From contig CM059560.1 of the NCBI GenBank assembly GCA_030386875.1, forward strand, positions 33,102,183 to 33,166,182: 64,000 bases of DNA, read 5' to 3'. A program made the translations under genes and the position numbers. Positions 37,451 to 48,535 of this stretch are shown piece after piece (position 1 is the stretch's first letter; each line of letters starts with the position of its first letter). The stretch comes from Morinoia aosen (taxonomy: Eukaryota > Arthropoda > Malacostraca > Amphipoda > Talitridae). The notes below the pieces were generated by a model that was not told the origin of the DNA, ran no database searches, and was given only the letters and a program-made list of their open reading frames with translations.

Positions 37451-40400
37451 TTGTCCAATTGTGTTGTAAGGTTTGGAAGTATAAATGTGCGTGGATGGAA
37501 TGCAGGAAAGTTAGATGACCTCGTAGTAGAATTTGAGAATGGAAAATTGGATTGTGTTGGTGTAGTAGAGACCCAAATGCGTGATAGAGTCAGTTTAACA
37601 TGTAAGGAGAATAAGTATCATATGATAGGAAAAGGGCGTGTAAATTGGCAAAAAAGAGGTGGTGGAGTTGGTTTGATTTTAAAGAATGCTCTAAATTGGA
37701 AATTAGAGGAACTTCCTGTTGGAAATGAACCTGAAAGTGAAGATTTGTTAGCAATTAAGTGTGAAAGAATGCATGCCTGAGAATGTATTGTTGTGATTGT
37801 ATGTTATATGACAACTGATGGGATTTTAGCTCATGAAGAGAATGTAAAAAAGTATGAAATATTAACAAGGATTGTACGAGAACACTGCAGGTGCCCTCTG
37901 ATTGTGATGGGTGACATGAATGGCCATGTTGATATACTTGGCAAGCCGGTGAATGCAAATGGACAAAAATTGATAGATTTTTGTGATGAGAATGAACTTG
38001 AAAACCTGAATGTCACAATAGGAAATGGCTTGCATACATGGCAAAGCAGGGAATGGAAAACTGCAATTGACTATATGATTGTGAATAGTAGAGCAAGAGA
38101 GTGTGTCAATGAAATGTTTGTAGATGAAGATGATTTTGATATTGATAGTGACCATAAAATGCTTGTGCTTGAATATAACTGGGGTAGAAAGGAGTCAATG
38201 CAGAAGGTCAGTAGTGTGAAAGAAAGTTGGCAGATAAAAAAGGCAAACTGGGAAGAATTTAAGAATGAATTGAGTAGGTATAACTGGAACAGGTGTGGAA
38301 ATGTAAATGACCTAAATGGTGAGATTGCAAGAACCTTGTATGATGTGGCAGAGCAAAAGATTGGTAGAATAAAATGTAGGAAAGGGACAGGGAATGCCAG
38401 GTGGTTTACAAGTGAGATAAAGGAACAACAAATGAGAAGAAAGACTTTAAATAAGAAACAACGCAGTATGAGGAAAATGTATGAAATAAACAGAATTACT
38501 GAGGATGAATAGCAGAGTGCATGGAATGAGTACAAGGACCAGCAGAAGAAAGTAAGGAGAATGATTAATGAGGCTAGAGTTAAAGAGGAGAGACACCAAG
38601 TTGAAAATCTAAGAAAGAAAGGTCCGGATGGAATAAAAGATTGGTATAAGTTTATACAAGGTAATGATAGAGGTAGTGAAGTTCAAGTTGATGAATTAGT
38701 AGTTAATGGTTGCAGTGTGCAAGATAGGATGCAAATGGTGAAAGCAGTTGAAGAATACTGGGAGGACATTGGTGGAATGAATGAGCAGGTTACAGATGAT
38801 GCACCCATAAATTTTCTGATTGATGAACGTGAACTGCAAATGGAAGACGAAATCACTTGTGAAGAGATTGTAAGTTTTTTGAAGAAAGTGAAAAATAGAA
38901 AGGCATGTGGCCCTGATAAGATCCCATATGAGTTCTATAAATGTGGAGGAGAGAGTGTAGTCAGTATGTTGAAATGTTTATTTGATGAGATATGGAAGAG
39001 TGAAAGAGTACCGGATGACTGGAACAAGTGTAATGTAGTTCTGTTGCATAAGGGTGGACATAAGAGTATGAAAGAACCTAAAAATTACAGACCAATTGCA
39101 CTGGGTGACACTGTATGTAAGATATTTTGTGGTATTTTGAATGAGAGAACGAAAAATTTAGTTGAGGAATTAGGAGTCCTAGGTGAAGAACAGAATGGTT
39201 TTCGGCAGGATAGACGTAGGGAGGATAATCTGTTAGTAGTGAGTGAAATGATTGAGTGAATGAGGAAGGATGATTAGAAGGTATATTTAGCATTCCTGGA
39301 TATTGAAAAGGCGTATGACAGAGTGGATCGGGCTAGGATCTTGGAAGTTTTGAGAAAAGTTGGGTTTAGCAGAAAAAATAGTAAAAATTGTACAAAATCT
39401 GTATGAGAACACAAGCACAATATACAGGTTAGAAAATTTGAAAACAGGGCAAGTGAGGAGTGTTAGAGGAGTGAGACAGGGCTGTACTCTGTCTCCCCTG
39501 TTGTTTGGATTGTACACAGAAGAATTAGCAGTTCAACTGAGAAAGAGTGGCTTAACTAGGACTGAAAGTTGGTAATGAGAGACTGAGCTGTTTGTTGTAT
39601 GCTGATGATGTGGTTGTGGTTAGTGAATGTAGACATGAACTGCAAAGGATGCTTGACATTGTGATTGGATATAGTACAGATTTCAAGATGAACTTTGGTG
39701 CTGACAAAAGTAAGGTTATGGTTATAAATAGTGATGAGACTGATAGAGACAGACTGTGGAATTTTGGAGAAATCAGAATTGGTAGAACATAAGAATACAA
39801 ATATCTAGGTGTATGCCAAGTGAAGATGGATGCACTAGAACTAAGGGTGAAAAAGTAGCAAAAGCTATGCAGTGGAGTGGACGGTTAAATAGTGTGGCCA
39901 GATACAGAGCAAACAAGTATGAATGTGTGAGAGGAATGTGGAAGTATGTTGCTGTACCTAGTGTCATTTATGGAATAAGTGCTCTTGCCTGGAATGGAAG
40001 TGATCTTGAAAAGCTGGATGCAATTCAAAATAAGGTAGGACGGTTAGCATTGGGTGCTCCGAAATGGACAGCTACAGAAGCCATTAGAGGTGACCTTGGG
40101 TGGAGCCTATTTTCTGAAAGAATGATAAAAGCAGTGCTGAATTATAAGGTGAGAATTGAAAGAATGCAGAATAGCAGATGGGTAAAGCAAATTTTTGAAT
40201 GGAATCTGAGTGTAAGCTATTGGGAGAAAGTGTGTTGGGGGGCATGCAAGGAAACTTAGTATGCAAAAGATTATTCATGTTAGAATTGGGAGACCTGTAG
40301 ATGACTGGAGTTTAATAAATGCTGGAGGTGTAGTTAGGGCCTGAGTGGGACTGCAAGAGGTGGAAGAAAGAGATTGAGAGGCAAACAAAAGAGTATGGAT

Positions 40401-40837
40401 TGATTAAGTGGAAGCTTAGCATAATGCGGAAGCCTACACTTGACTGGTATATGAAAAAAGAAGCACCTAAGTTTGAGATGTTCGATGATGGTAGTTTTGG
40501 AAGTCAACTCTTGTTTGCTGTTAGATGTAAGTCATTGAGTGTGAGCAGACGTACATGGAGATGGAATGAGAATAATAACAGATTATATCGGCAGTGTATT
40601 AGTGGAGTGAAGGAAACAATTGAGCATTTTGTGCTGGAATGTAGTAAGTATAAGCAGGAGAGAGAAAGTTTCATGAATGTGGTGCTTGAGCAGTATGGAG
40701 AGAATGAGTGGTATGCCAGATGTGCTGAAGATGATTGCGGTATGAGCTGTCTTGCTGGACTGGATCAGAAGTGTAATTTGAGTATCATTGATGCTATGAA
40801 AATGTTTCTAGTGTGTGCCTGGAGTAAGAGACAGTGA
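37451..40837 (+). pseudogene. LINE C copy 2 ORF2, broken
   Basis: This is homologous throughout to the intact ORF2 at 30340-33756, but the ORF2 ATG is lost (TGAAAG where copy 1 has TGAATG). In-frame stops include TGA at 37778-37780 (AGA in copy 1), TAG at 38510-38512 (TGG in copy 1) and TGA at 39257-39259 (CGA in copy 1). One- to four-base indels near 39375, 39555, 39810, 40240 and 40330 shift the frame. Domains are still recognisable: GDMNGHVD, SDHKMLVLEYNW, NYRPIALGD, YADD near 39598-39609. It is non-functional. Confidence 0.92.
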
Positions 40838-41086
40838 CTGGAATGAGCCAGTCAGGTAGAGTGGGCAGTAATGACTCAATATGCCTGGGGATGGTGGCTT
40901 GACATACTGGTTATCCCAGTGATGCTGTCCAATGGCAGCTTGTGACAAGGATTGGTAGATCCTGAGTAGTTTAGTGGACAAGTCTGGTATCAGGCGCTGA
41001 ACTCTCTGTGTATAAATTGTGGAGGGAATTGTAGGCCGTTACAAAGGCCCCGACAATGTCGGCCCTCAAGTTCAAGTTCAATTTAA
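40838..41086 (+). other. LINE C copy 2 3' UTR
   Basis: This is the counterpart of 33757-34016, with the same GGCCGTTACAAAGGCC hairpin and about two TTCAAG units at the end. Confidence 0.75.
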
Positions 41087-41087
41087 T

Positions 41088-42492
41088 GAATTTACTTCTA
41101 TTTCGTGTTTAATGGTCGTGATGACCAGTTTGTGCAGTTAATAATTGTTTTAGGCTATCGTTGCCATCATTTGTTAATGTTTTGTAAATGGAATTACAAT
41201 TGGAGATATTATAGAGATCTGAAAGTTCAAGTACCTACTTGAAAATTTTTGAATGAATCATTTGTGTGAACATTATATTCTAGATTCTTTACCGCTTTGA
41301 TGGTTTTTATTTTGCAGAGTGAAAAGTATATTGGTTTTATTTTTATCAGTTCTGTGCCATGCTTCTCTTCTGTATTGCAGGTATGCTGAAATGAGCATTT
41401 GGTAGAGCATTTGTAAAGCTGTTTCAGGGAGGAAAATTTGGTCAATATTTACTTTAATGTTGTCAACGATTTTCATAATTTCGTAGCTAAAAATCAATAA
41501 AGGAACACATTTAAGAATGTTTTACATGAATGACATTCTGCCCGGTGATGCGTTATTTTCGAATTATTCAACTTTGAAGCTGGCTTGGGCGCGCCATGGA
41601 AGCACGCGCGGCTAGCGTAATTCAATTAATAACGGAAGCTAACCCCCTATTACAAACGTCAAGAGGTTGGGTCGTGAGGGGTAGCCACAGTTCTTTTAGT
41701 AAAAATTATAAATAAAGGTTTCTAGTGACGTTTGTTTACATCGACTCCAAGGTGGCTGCCGCCATGGCACCAACCGGTACTGAAGATGGCGGCAGCCATC
41801 TTGGAGTTGATGTAAACAAACGTCACTAGAAACCTTTATTTATAATTTTCACTAGAAGAACTGTGGCTACCCCTCACAACCCAACCTCTTTACGTTTGTA
41901 ATAGGTGGTTAGCTTCTGTTTCCATTGCAAAAACAATGACTGTTTTAGCGCAAAATGGACATTCAGGAGCGCCGTTCGTATAACTTTAAACTTGAATAAC
42001 TCAAAAACTAAGCATTTCCGAGCATATTGTCATTCGTGTAAAACGTCTTAAAATTGACTATATTACCTATCTATAGCTAAGAAATTATGGAAATTGTTGA
42101 CAACATTAAAGTAAATATTGACCGAAAATTTTTAACTTTATTTAGGATTCTGATGGATTTAGATAGTTTAAAACTAATATGAGCAATATGTTTTAGAAGG
42201 TCAGATGTTTATCTATAATAATGCCAAAGAACTTAAATGAGCTGGTTTCTTCAATTTCACCTTCACCAATTTCAATGTGTGGGAGATATATATTTTTCTC
42301 GTATGAGAATGTGATATATTTTGTTTTATCTAAATTATGGCTTATTTTATTAGCGTTAAGCCACAATGAAGCCTTACAAAGTTCATTATTTAAAATCTCC
42401 GCTATCAAAGCGGGTTTTTGGTTTGGAAGGACCGCAGAAAGCATGCTGTCATCATCTAAAAGTATGAATTTGAAAAATGATATAGATTTAAT
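41088..42492 (-). mobile_element. LINE B copy 2, ORF2 segment
   Basis: This continues the copy seen at 27596-27887 and 29611-29637. It starts at ATGAATTTACTTCTATTTCG and matches 22267-22975 of copy 1, covering the RT C-terminal region up to just past the FADD box. Peptides such as ETALQMLYQMLISAYLQYR and TKYITFSYEKN are readable, but frameshifts abound. P3 interrupts it at 41440-42123. It ends where element T2 begins. ORF2 here is dead. Confidence 0.85.
41440..42123. mobile_element. Palindromic element P3, 8-bp duplication GAAAATTT
   Basis: GGTCAATATTTACTTTAATG and the inverse CATTAAAGTAAATATTGACC bound the element. GAAAATTT flanks it at 41432-41439 and 42124-42131, and LINE B ORF2 is contiguous once it is removed. 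The inner part shares with P2 the blocks ATGACATTCTGC, GATGCGTTATTTTCGAAT, GGTTGGGTCGTGAGGGGTAG and AAATTATAAATAAAG. The centre (GTGACGTTTGTTTACATC...) differs from P2, yet its own two arms agree closely. The tip contains AAGATGGCGGC and GCCATCTT (41783-41802). No coding capacity. Confidence 0.92.
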
Positions 42493-43115
42493 GGTATATG
42501 TGAAGCGCTTGCCAGTAATCAAGTTTGAAGTTTTCTGTGCCTAAACGTAGTTAATTAGATCAAGATAAACAAGTTTTCTTCTATGCTCTTTCTGTTAGAA
42601 ATGAGTATTTTATGAGTTATAGCGGTACGTTAATTTTCGTCTTTGATGTTGAATGCGATTGAATAAACAGCTACTAATCAATTTTCAAATTATTGTTGCC
42701 TGAATCATGGTCATAACATCAAAATAAACTACTTTTCTTCTATACACTTTTTGTGGCAAATGAGTATTTTACGAGTTAGAGCGGTAGGTTTTATTTTTTG
42801 CGCAATTGAGCTGTTAAAGTACGTTTGAATACTACATAATTTATTATTAGCTCACCCCGCGGAGCCTGAACCCACTTTTAGGAGTTTTTAGTTATTAACA
42901 CAATAAAAATTTTCACTCAAAAATAATGAATTATAGCGGTATGTTAACTTTTGTCTTAAATGCCGTGAATGCATTCGAGCACGTCAAAAGGAAGCGTCCA
43001 TTGCAGTGTTTCCATATGACGCGCTCAATGAATTACTTCCTGCTTCATACACTAGAGTTGCAGTAAATTATTTACCGCTATAACTCATAAAATACTCATT
43101 TCTGGCGGAAAGTGC
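42493..43115. mobile_element. Second copy of palindromic element T, right end lost
   Basis: This begins GGTATATGTGAAG inside LINE B copy 2 and follows T through GTTAATTAGATCAAGATAAA and the twice-repeated AAATAAAC...AAATGAGTATTTTA...TATAGCGGTA blocks (near 42560-42640 and 42722-42790). It reaches the inverse block TTACCGCTATAACTCATAAA near 43072. The terminal ~60 bp of the right arm and any right-hand duplication are missing, so it is truncated. Confidence 0.75.
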
Positions 43116-46100
43116 ATAGAGGTGAGAGAAAGTTCACTTTATTTTAAAATAGAGGTCAGAGATATTAAAATTATTTCTTACTCAAGAAAAATAATGAGAC
43201 ATATCACTTTTACTTGTTATTTATGGGTACATTATAAGTTTAAGCTTACCCAAGCCACTATAGTGTTCCTAAGAGATAAATGCACCATTTTAAAAGGGAT
43301 TAAGAGAATACAATAATCTATGCCAAAGGTAACTCTTGTCCTTACTTCCTGCACCAGCAGGAAGCTTGAAAGACATTATTGGAAATGGATGAAGCCTAAA
43401 AAAGTAATTATTGCTGAAACAAAGACATTAATTATGTAAGGTCCCAGGCTAAAGGTTAGGCAGGCCTTCTTTTTGTCAAAATAAAATAGATTTTTTGTTT
43501 TGTTACACACTATCTTTTCTTGGTTTACTGCTGTCCTGTTTTTCACCACCTACTACTTTCTTTTTCCACTTTTATTTTATTTCAATAATTTCTTTCTTAG
43601 CTTACTGTTTTTATGCACCTTTCATGTAGATTTTGCATTCCTTTAACTCTATCCTAAATGGTGCCTTCATTCTTCCCCTCTTTGAACATCTTTGTGGTGA
43701 TAAAGGAAGGCTAAAACTTTCTTATCAATCAGAAAGACAGTATTTTATACTTGAAATGGTTTTAAACAAACAAAAAAACCTGTACCATTTCAATAAAAGA
43801 AAAGCTTTTAAAAATTCTGGAAGATCTACTTCTTCCTTATGAGAGTGGGAATCCCTTTAGATACAATTGTAGGCTTCTGAGGGTGCATAATGTTATTCTA
43901 ACAGGTTACTGAATGTTTGTGTCTATTGTTTTTTCCCAAAAACCAAATGATTGAAGAAAATAGAATTCACTTAATGTTTAAAATGTTTTTTGATTGCATC
44001 TCATTCCTGTTCCTTTACTGAAATCTTTCTTAATTTTGTTACAGTTTTCATGGAGGGATAAATCATGATAGCATATTTTGAAGGTCTTAAGTGATGAACC
44101 TCAAACTACCAATACTAACCTGTCCAGCTAAAAAAAAAACACTAGTTTATCAAGGCTTAGTTACAGGTGAGTTCATGCATCTTTTATCGTAGAGTAGGTC
44201 TTGCTAGCTATAACAATGTAAAAAATGTTGAAATAAGTGTTTAATGTTGTAGCATGTAAATATATTAACATTATTGTGTATATATTAAAACTAAAAGGCT
44301 TAGCAATAAATTTGAATTCAGTCGTGGAGTCATGTGGGTGTATTTTTTTCATGCTGTGTGAAAAAGTTTGGAATTGACCTTTTCAATTTTTAATGTATCA
44401 ACAGCTATTATCAATCTGGTGCAAGTATAATTGTTATTATTCTTACTAACCTTCAGAGCAATGAGTGTGTAGTGGTGCTAGAATCCAGTGGAGCTGTTGT
44501 GAGGGTCCAGCAGGAGTGCATTGGGCCTAGGTGCTGCATGGTCTGCAGGCAAGGCAGCAGCTGGTGTTCCTGTTGATAACCTGGTACATACTCTCTGAGT
44601 CTGAAGGGTTAATAGCACCTCTCTTTCTCTTCTGTAGCTCCTTCTTATTCATTTATTGTTCATCTTTAGTTCAAGATCAGGTATGAGTTCTAACTGTTTC
44701 AAAATATTTCAAGTTAAGATTTTGTCCAATCGCATTTTCACTCATAGTTCTCATTGTAAAAATTAATCCTACATTAGGTTTGCTGATTTAATTTTTTTGT
44801 AAAGCTCAAGTTTATTTTTTTAGATTTAGTGTGTCCTACTTTTTTAGTGATTCAACTTATTGCTTTTGTTTTATTTGTTCTAGTTTTCCTTGGTTTTCAG
44901 GAGCTGGTAAAGCTTCATGACTACATATTATGAACAGCTCATGGGAGTATGAAACCATCAATTTTTTTGTCATTAATTATTCTGTATCATTTTCATCAAC
45001 AAATTTAGCTTGCTTTTAAATTTGATCAGTATTACTATCATTTTTTTGTTGCTTTTGCTGGTACTTCTTAAGAACAGGATAGACAATAGGTTTAGTTTGA
45101 TTGAGTTGGTTCATTGTATGCTTTTATAGAGACTAGTGCCTCCAGAGGAAAGACTGTTACATTAATTCAGCAATAGGATTTAGGATTTCCATCTTTTTTT
45201 ACCCTTTACTTCTTTCAGTTTTTATGCCTTTGTTATCTCTTTTTTAATCTTTTTATCTTTTTTAACAAGGATTATTTTCAGATAATGCAAATGTGTAGAA
45301 CATTTTTATAAAACAGACATCTGAGAATTTGTGAATTATTCATTTTCATCTACATGTGCAGAACTAAAAATTTCAAGTGTAATTCCTTCTTAAAATTTGA
45401 TCTTACAGTCACCTTTCATCAAATTGTATCCAGTATACCATGCCCATTAGTGAAGAGCATACCTTGACCTTGTTTTTAACATCAATTACTTTCTTATTCT
45501 TGAACTGCATTTAAATCTCAGGCTAGGTATTACTTTCAATTTAAATTCTAACCTAGATCCTGGCATTGACTATATTATGATAATTCCCTTCATATTCATT
45601 TTCTTGATTTCAAAATGCATATTTTCACTTCCTAATTATGAAGAGTGCATATTTTGGTCAGTTGTACTAATATGTAAACTGTTTTAGAAAGTTATCTTCT
45701 GTTAGGAAAATATTACCTTAGCTTTGATTTGAGTGTAGTTGTCACAAAGTATTTTTTCACAATATTTTGCTTATCATTTCAGTTTTGCTGTGTCCAATTA
45801 GCTAAATAAGTTTTATGTTAAAAAAAAATTATCACTGGAGTCTTCATGCAACTACTGTACTGTACATTGGAACTACTGTAGCAGTTTTTTTATCTTCCCA
45901 CTTGTTTATTTGCATACCTGAAAAAATGTATATGAGCACTACTAATGAGGGTAGCTATAGATTCCTGTGTTCTAATGCAATTGGTTTTTCACAGATTCTG
46001 TCCCCCTCTGCCTCAGCCTTTTGTGCTGGAATTGTGTAAAGGAAACATCTGAAAATTGGGTTCTCTCTAATTTAGGTGAGTTCTTGAATTGGAATGCAGA

Positions 46101-47015
46101 CCTGGTAAAACTACAAAGTTTACCTACCTGGTAAAATAGTTCTCTGGTTTACTTATTTTTATTTAGAGTTGGGTTTGGTTCAACGCAGGTATGGTCAAGT
46201 GGTTTTGCATGAGAACAAAATATTATGGTTATTTTCCTTAAATTATCATTCATGAAACCTAGTTTGGTGTCAATTTTCCATCAAAACATTTATAAGAATG
46301 ATGCGAGTGATTTCCTAATGTCCTTCAGAGAGGACATTGGTCAAGATGTGGTTGAAGGCAAGTCCATGTCACAAATCTTGTTGGGAAATTATTTGACTTA
46401 TGCCAGTTCTGATGTGAGTGGCAAATGGACTGTGAGATGCTTTTGATCTTATCTGCCTCCATATTGTGTCAAATGTGAACCCCTTCGCAAAAATGTTACC
46501 TTTTACTCCTGTCAAATGGCACTTAATTAGACAATATTCGTATGTGTTGGTCTGTTGCTTGCTTTGGCTGTAGAGCAAGGAAAAGCCTTCTAGTATTCTT
46601 AATGACAGTATTCAACTTCAAAAAGACCATTTTAGAATTTAAGGACATGTGTTTGTGTTTATTCACATTACTTTATAACCAACTCGGATTTTCAAATTTT
46701 CCCCATGACTCATTGGATAGATTATTTTCAAATATCTACATTATTGTAATGTTTTTGAAGGAATGATGAATTATTCTGTTATTGTAGTTCCAACATTCCT
46801 AGCTATCTCAATAATCTACCTGGGTTTGCCTTATTTCAATTACTGAAATATGAGATATAAAATTGATTTGTATTTCAAGGTATGAAAAGTTCACAAAATT
46901 GTATTAGAGACTCACTAAACTTAATTTTATTAAATGTTCTTGAGATAGTTGCAGTTTATTAACTTGACATAGATCACAGTTCTAGCCCTGCATTGTATTT
47001 TAATTTTTTTAAATA
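43116..47015. other. Non-coding, probably 5' flank/intron of TRMT10A
   Basis: This stretch is T-rich with no long reading frame and no recognised protein. A block at about 43500-43650 (TTTTTCACCACCTACTACTT, CTTACTGTTTTTATGCACCT) has diverged relatives at 45190-45250, 54775-54840 and 57085-57205, indicating an unclassified dispersed repeat. Several consensus-like splice sites are present (44044/44166, 45782/46073), but no exon can be proven. Frames at 45815-46039 and 46225-46446 match nothing I recognise. Confidence 0.5.
44045..44166 (+). other. Putative 5' non-coding exon
   Basis: A pyrimidine-rich acceptor (CTTAATTTTGTTACAG, ending 44044) and an ideal donor (TTACAG|GTGAGT, junction after 44166) bracket 122 bp containing only very short frames. 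It could be an untranslated exon of the downstream TRMT10A gene. This is based on splice-site consensus only. Confidence 0.25.
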
Positions 47016-48415
47016 AAAGGTGTTTTTTAAATACAGGACCCAGAAAAATCTTTATTGACTTTTGATACAACGGACAGATTTTTGAAAACAAAACAACAGT
47101 CGAATCCTGAGATTTATATGTTTAATTTGGAGTAATTTTTGAACATGACATTCTCCATGTGGCGTCCACTCAACTGCAAGCACTATTGGGTGCGTGTTCA
47201 CATGCTTCTCATTGCAGCACTGGTGAGAGTGGGACCGACCAATCAGTGTTATTTCTGAGATGATGGCATCCTTGAGTTGGGTCAAATTCATCGGTTTGTC
47301 ACGATAAACCCTTGCCTTTAGATATCCCCATAAGAAAAAATACAATGGGGATAGATCAGGAGACCTTGCAGGCTACTCCAACGTCACTGAATCTTGAAAT
47401 CAGCTTTCTGGATAACTGGTTATGCTGGATGCCCATGTTATCCCTTGTGGTATGGCATGCTGCCCTGTCCTGCTGGAAGTAGAGATTTGCAACATTCATG
47501 GTGTTCACTACAGAAATTAAGGTGTTTAGCATGTCTTGTATTGCTGACAGTTAACATGCTTGGCCATTGTTGTCCTCAAAGAAATAGGGACCAATAATAC
47601 CATTCTAAATGAAACTACACCCAACAGTTACCCTTCCTGAATGAACTGGAGTTTCCATGATCTCCATAGGATTTCCAATAGCCAAAAATCACATGTTCTG
47701 TTTGTTTACACATCTGTTCAAAATGAAATGAGCTTCGTCCGACATATTCAAGCTTTTTAACAAATTCAGGATACCCTTCCACTTTCGTTTAGAACCATTC
47801 ACAGAAATTTTTCCTTCATTCAAAATCAGTTTCCTGTAACTTATGACAAATTTGATCTTTATTCGCATGCATTGACAACCTTTTCTTCAAAATCTACTGA
47901 ACAGAACAATGACTCATCTCTAACTGTTGTGACAGGTGCCTAAGACGGATGTTGGGATTCCTTTCCACAACCTTCATGGACTTTTCATCATTCAATTCGA
48001 CAGTAAGGTTGCAGGGTCGTCCTGCCTGTTTCTCCTTCGCCAGATTCCCACTGTTGGCTAAATTCTTTATGCATCTGTAAATGACCTTCTTTGACTGAGA
48101 ACTTTGCAGATTGCACTCTCTCTTGAAACTTCGCTGGGCTAGGACAATGTTCCTTCCATTAGAGAAGTATGCAGTGTTCATGAAAGCTAATTGTTCCTTT
48201 GTCCAGTTCGTCATCTTGGCAGCACTTTTAAAGCAGGATGAATTTTACTGTGTCCTCTGATTTTTCTTATCTTGACTGGTGTATCTTGAATACATAGGTA
48301 CCAATTTAAAGATATGAATCTCAGGATTCTACTGCAGTTTTGTTTTGAAAAATCCTTTCATTGTATCAAAAGTTATTCAAGATTTTTTTGGGTCCCGTAT
48401 TTAAAAAATACCCTG
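47016..48415 (-). mobile_element. Mariner-like element copy 1, nearly full length
   Basis: The element is 1400 bp with inverted termini of about 100 bp. The right end (minus) reads CAGGGTATTTTTTAAATACG, then GGACCC. The left end reads AAAGGTGTTTTTTAAATACA, then GGACCC, with GAATCCTGAGATTYATAT near the inner limit of both. TA flanks it at 47014-47015 and 48416-48417. It lies about 100 bp upstream of the splice acceptor of the TRMT10A coding exon, so it is probably intronic. The transposase is broken. A deleted relative lies at 57587-60458. Confidence 0.9.
47052..48214 (-). pseudogene. Mariner transposase pseudogene
   Basis: The N-terminal frame (47894-48214) starts MTNWTKEQLAFMNTAYFSNG and contains the helix-turn-helix pair with KEKQAGRPCNL linker and NIRLRHLSQQLEMSHCSVQ. 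Later frames read MSDEAHFILNRCVNKQN, HSGRVTVGCSFI, GIIGPYFFEDNNGQ and YFQQDRAACHTTRDNM, the conserved DDE-domain blocks. The C-terminal frame has FFLWGYLKARVYRDKPMNLT, then QLKDAI. Stops and frameshifts separate the parts (for example after QETDFE and within GCSFI*NG). It is non-functional but recognisable end to end. Confidence 0.88.
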
Positions 48416-48501
48416 TACAGTTGTATCTCCTTGTAACCCACGCTTTAGGATTTTTCATTATAATAACTTAGGTTTGTTTTTCAAAATCTGCTCTTACTTT
48501 A

Positions 48502-48517
48502 CCTTTACTTGTTGCAG
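48502..48517 (+). promoter_or_regulatory. Splice acceptor before TRMT10A coding exon
   Basis: CCTTTACTTGTTGCAG is a pyrimidine-rich tract ending in AG, 18 bases before the TRMT10A ATG. It implies at least one upstream untranslated exon and places the mariner at 47016-48415 in an intron. Confidence 0.65.
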
Positions 48518-48535
48518 ACTGTGAGGCTCAACGCA

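Larger units (their letters stand above)
34017..41086 (+). mobile_element. LINE C copy 2, longer but decayed
   Basis: The copy holds a 5' UTR, a complete ORF1, a frameshifted ORF2 and a 3' UTR ending CTCAAGTTCAAGTTCAA before LINE B sequence resumes. Its 5' end abuts the tail of copy 1, so the two are in tandem. The 5' UTR contains two related blocks (GTGTGACTTTG...GTGAGAGTAG near 34198-34230 and GTGTGACATTG...GTGAGAGTAG near 34354-34389) and a T run near 34231-34247. It is split by nested palindromic elements (34491-36254). Confidence 0.88.

Noticed and set aside
45815-46446. Small plus-strand frames in the TRMT10A upstream region as coding exons
   Set aside because: No recognisable domain, and flanking splice sites are only weakly supported.
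48509-48535. TRMT10A start nine codons upstream of ATG 48536
   Set aside because: That frame opens at a TTG and runs across the splice acceptor GTTGCAG, so the extra codons would be intronic.
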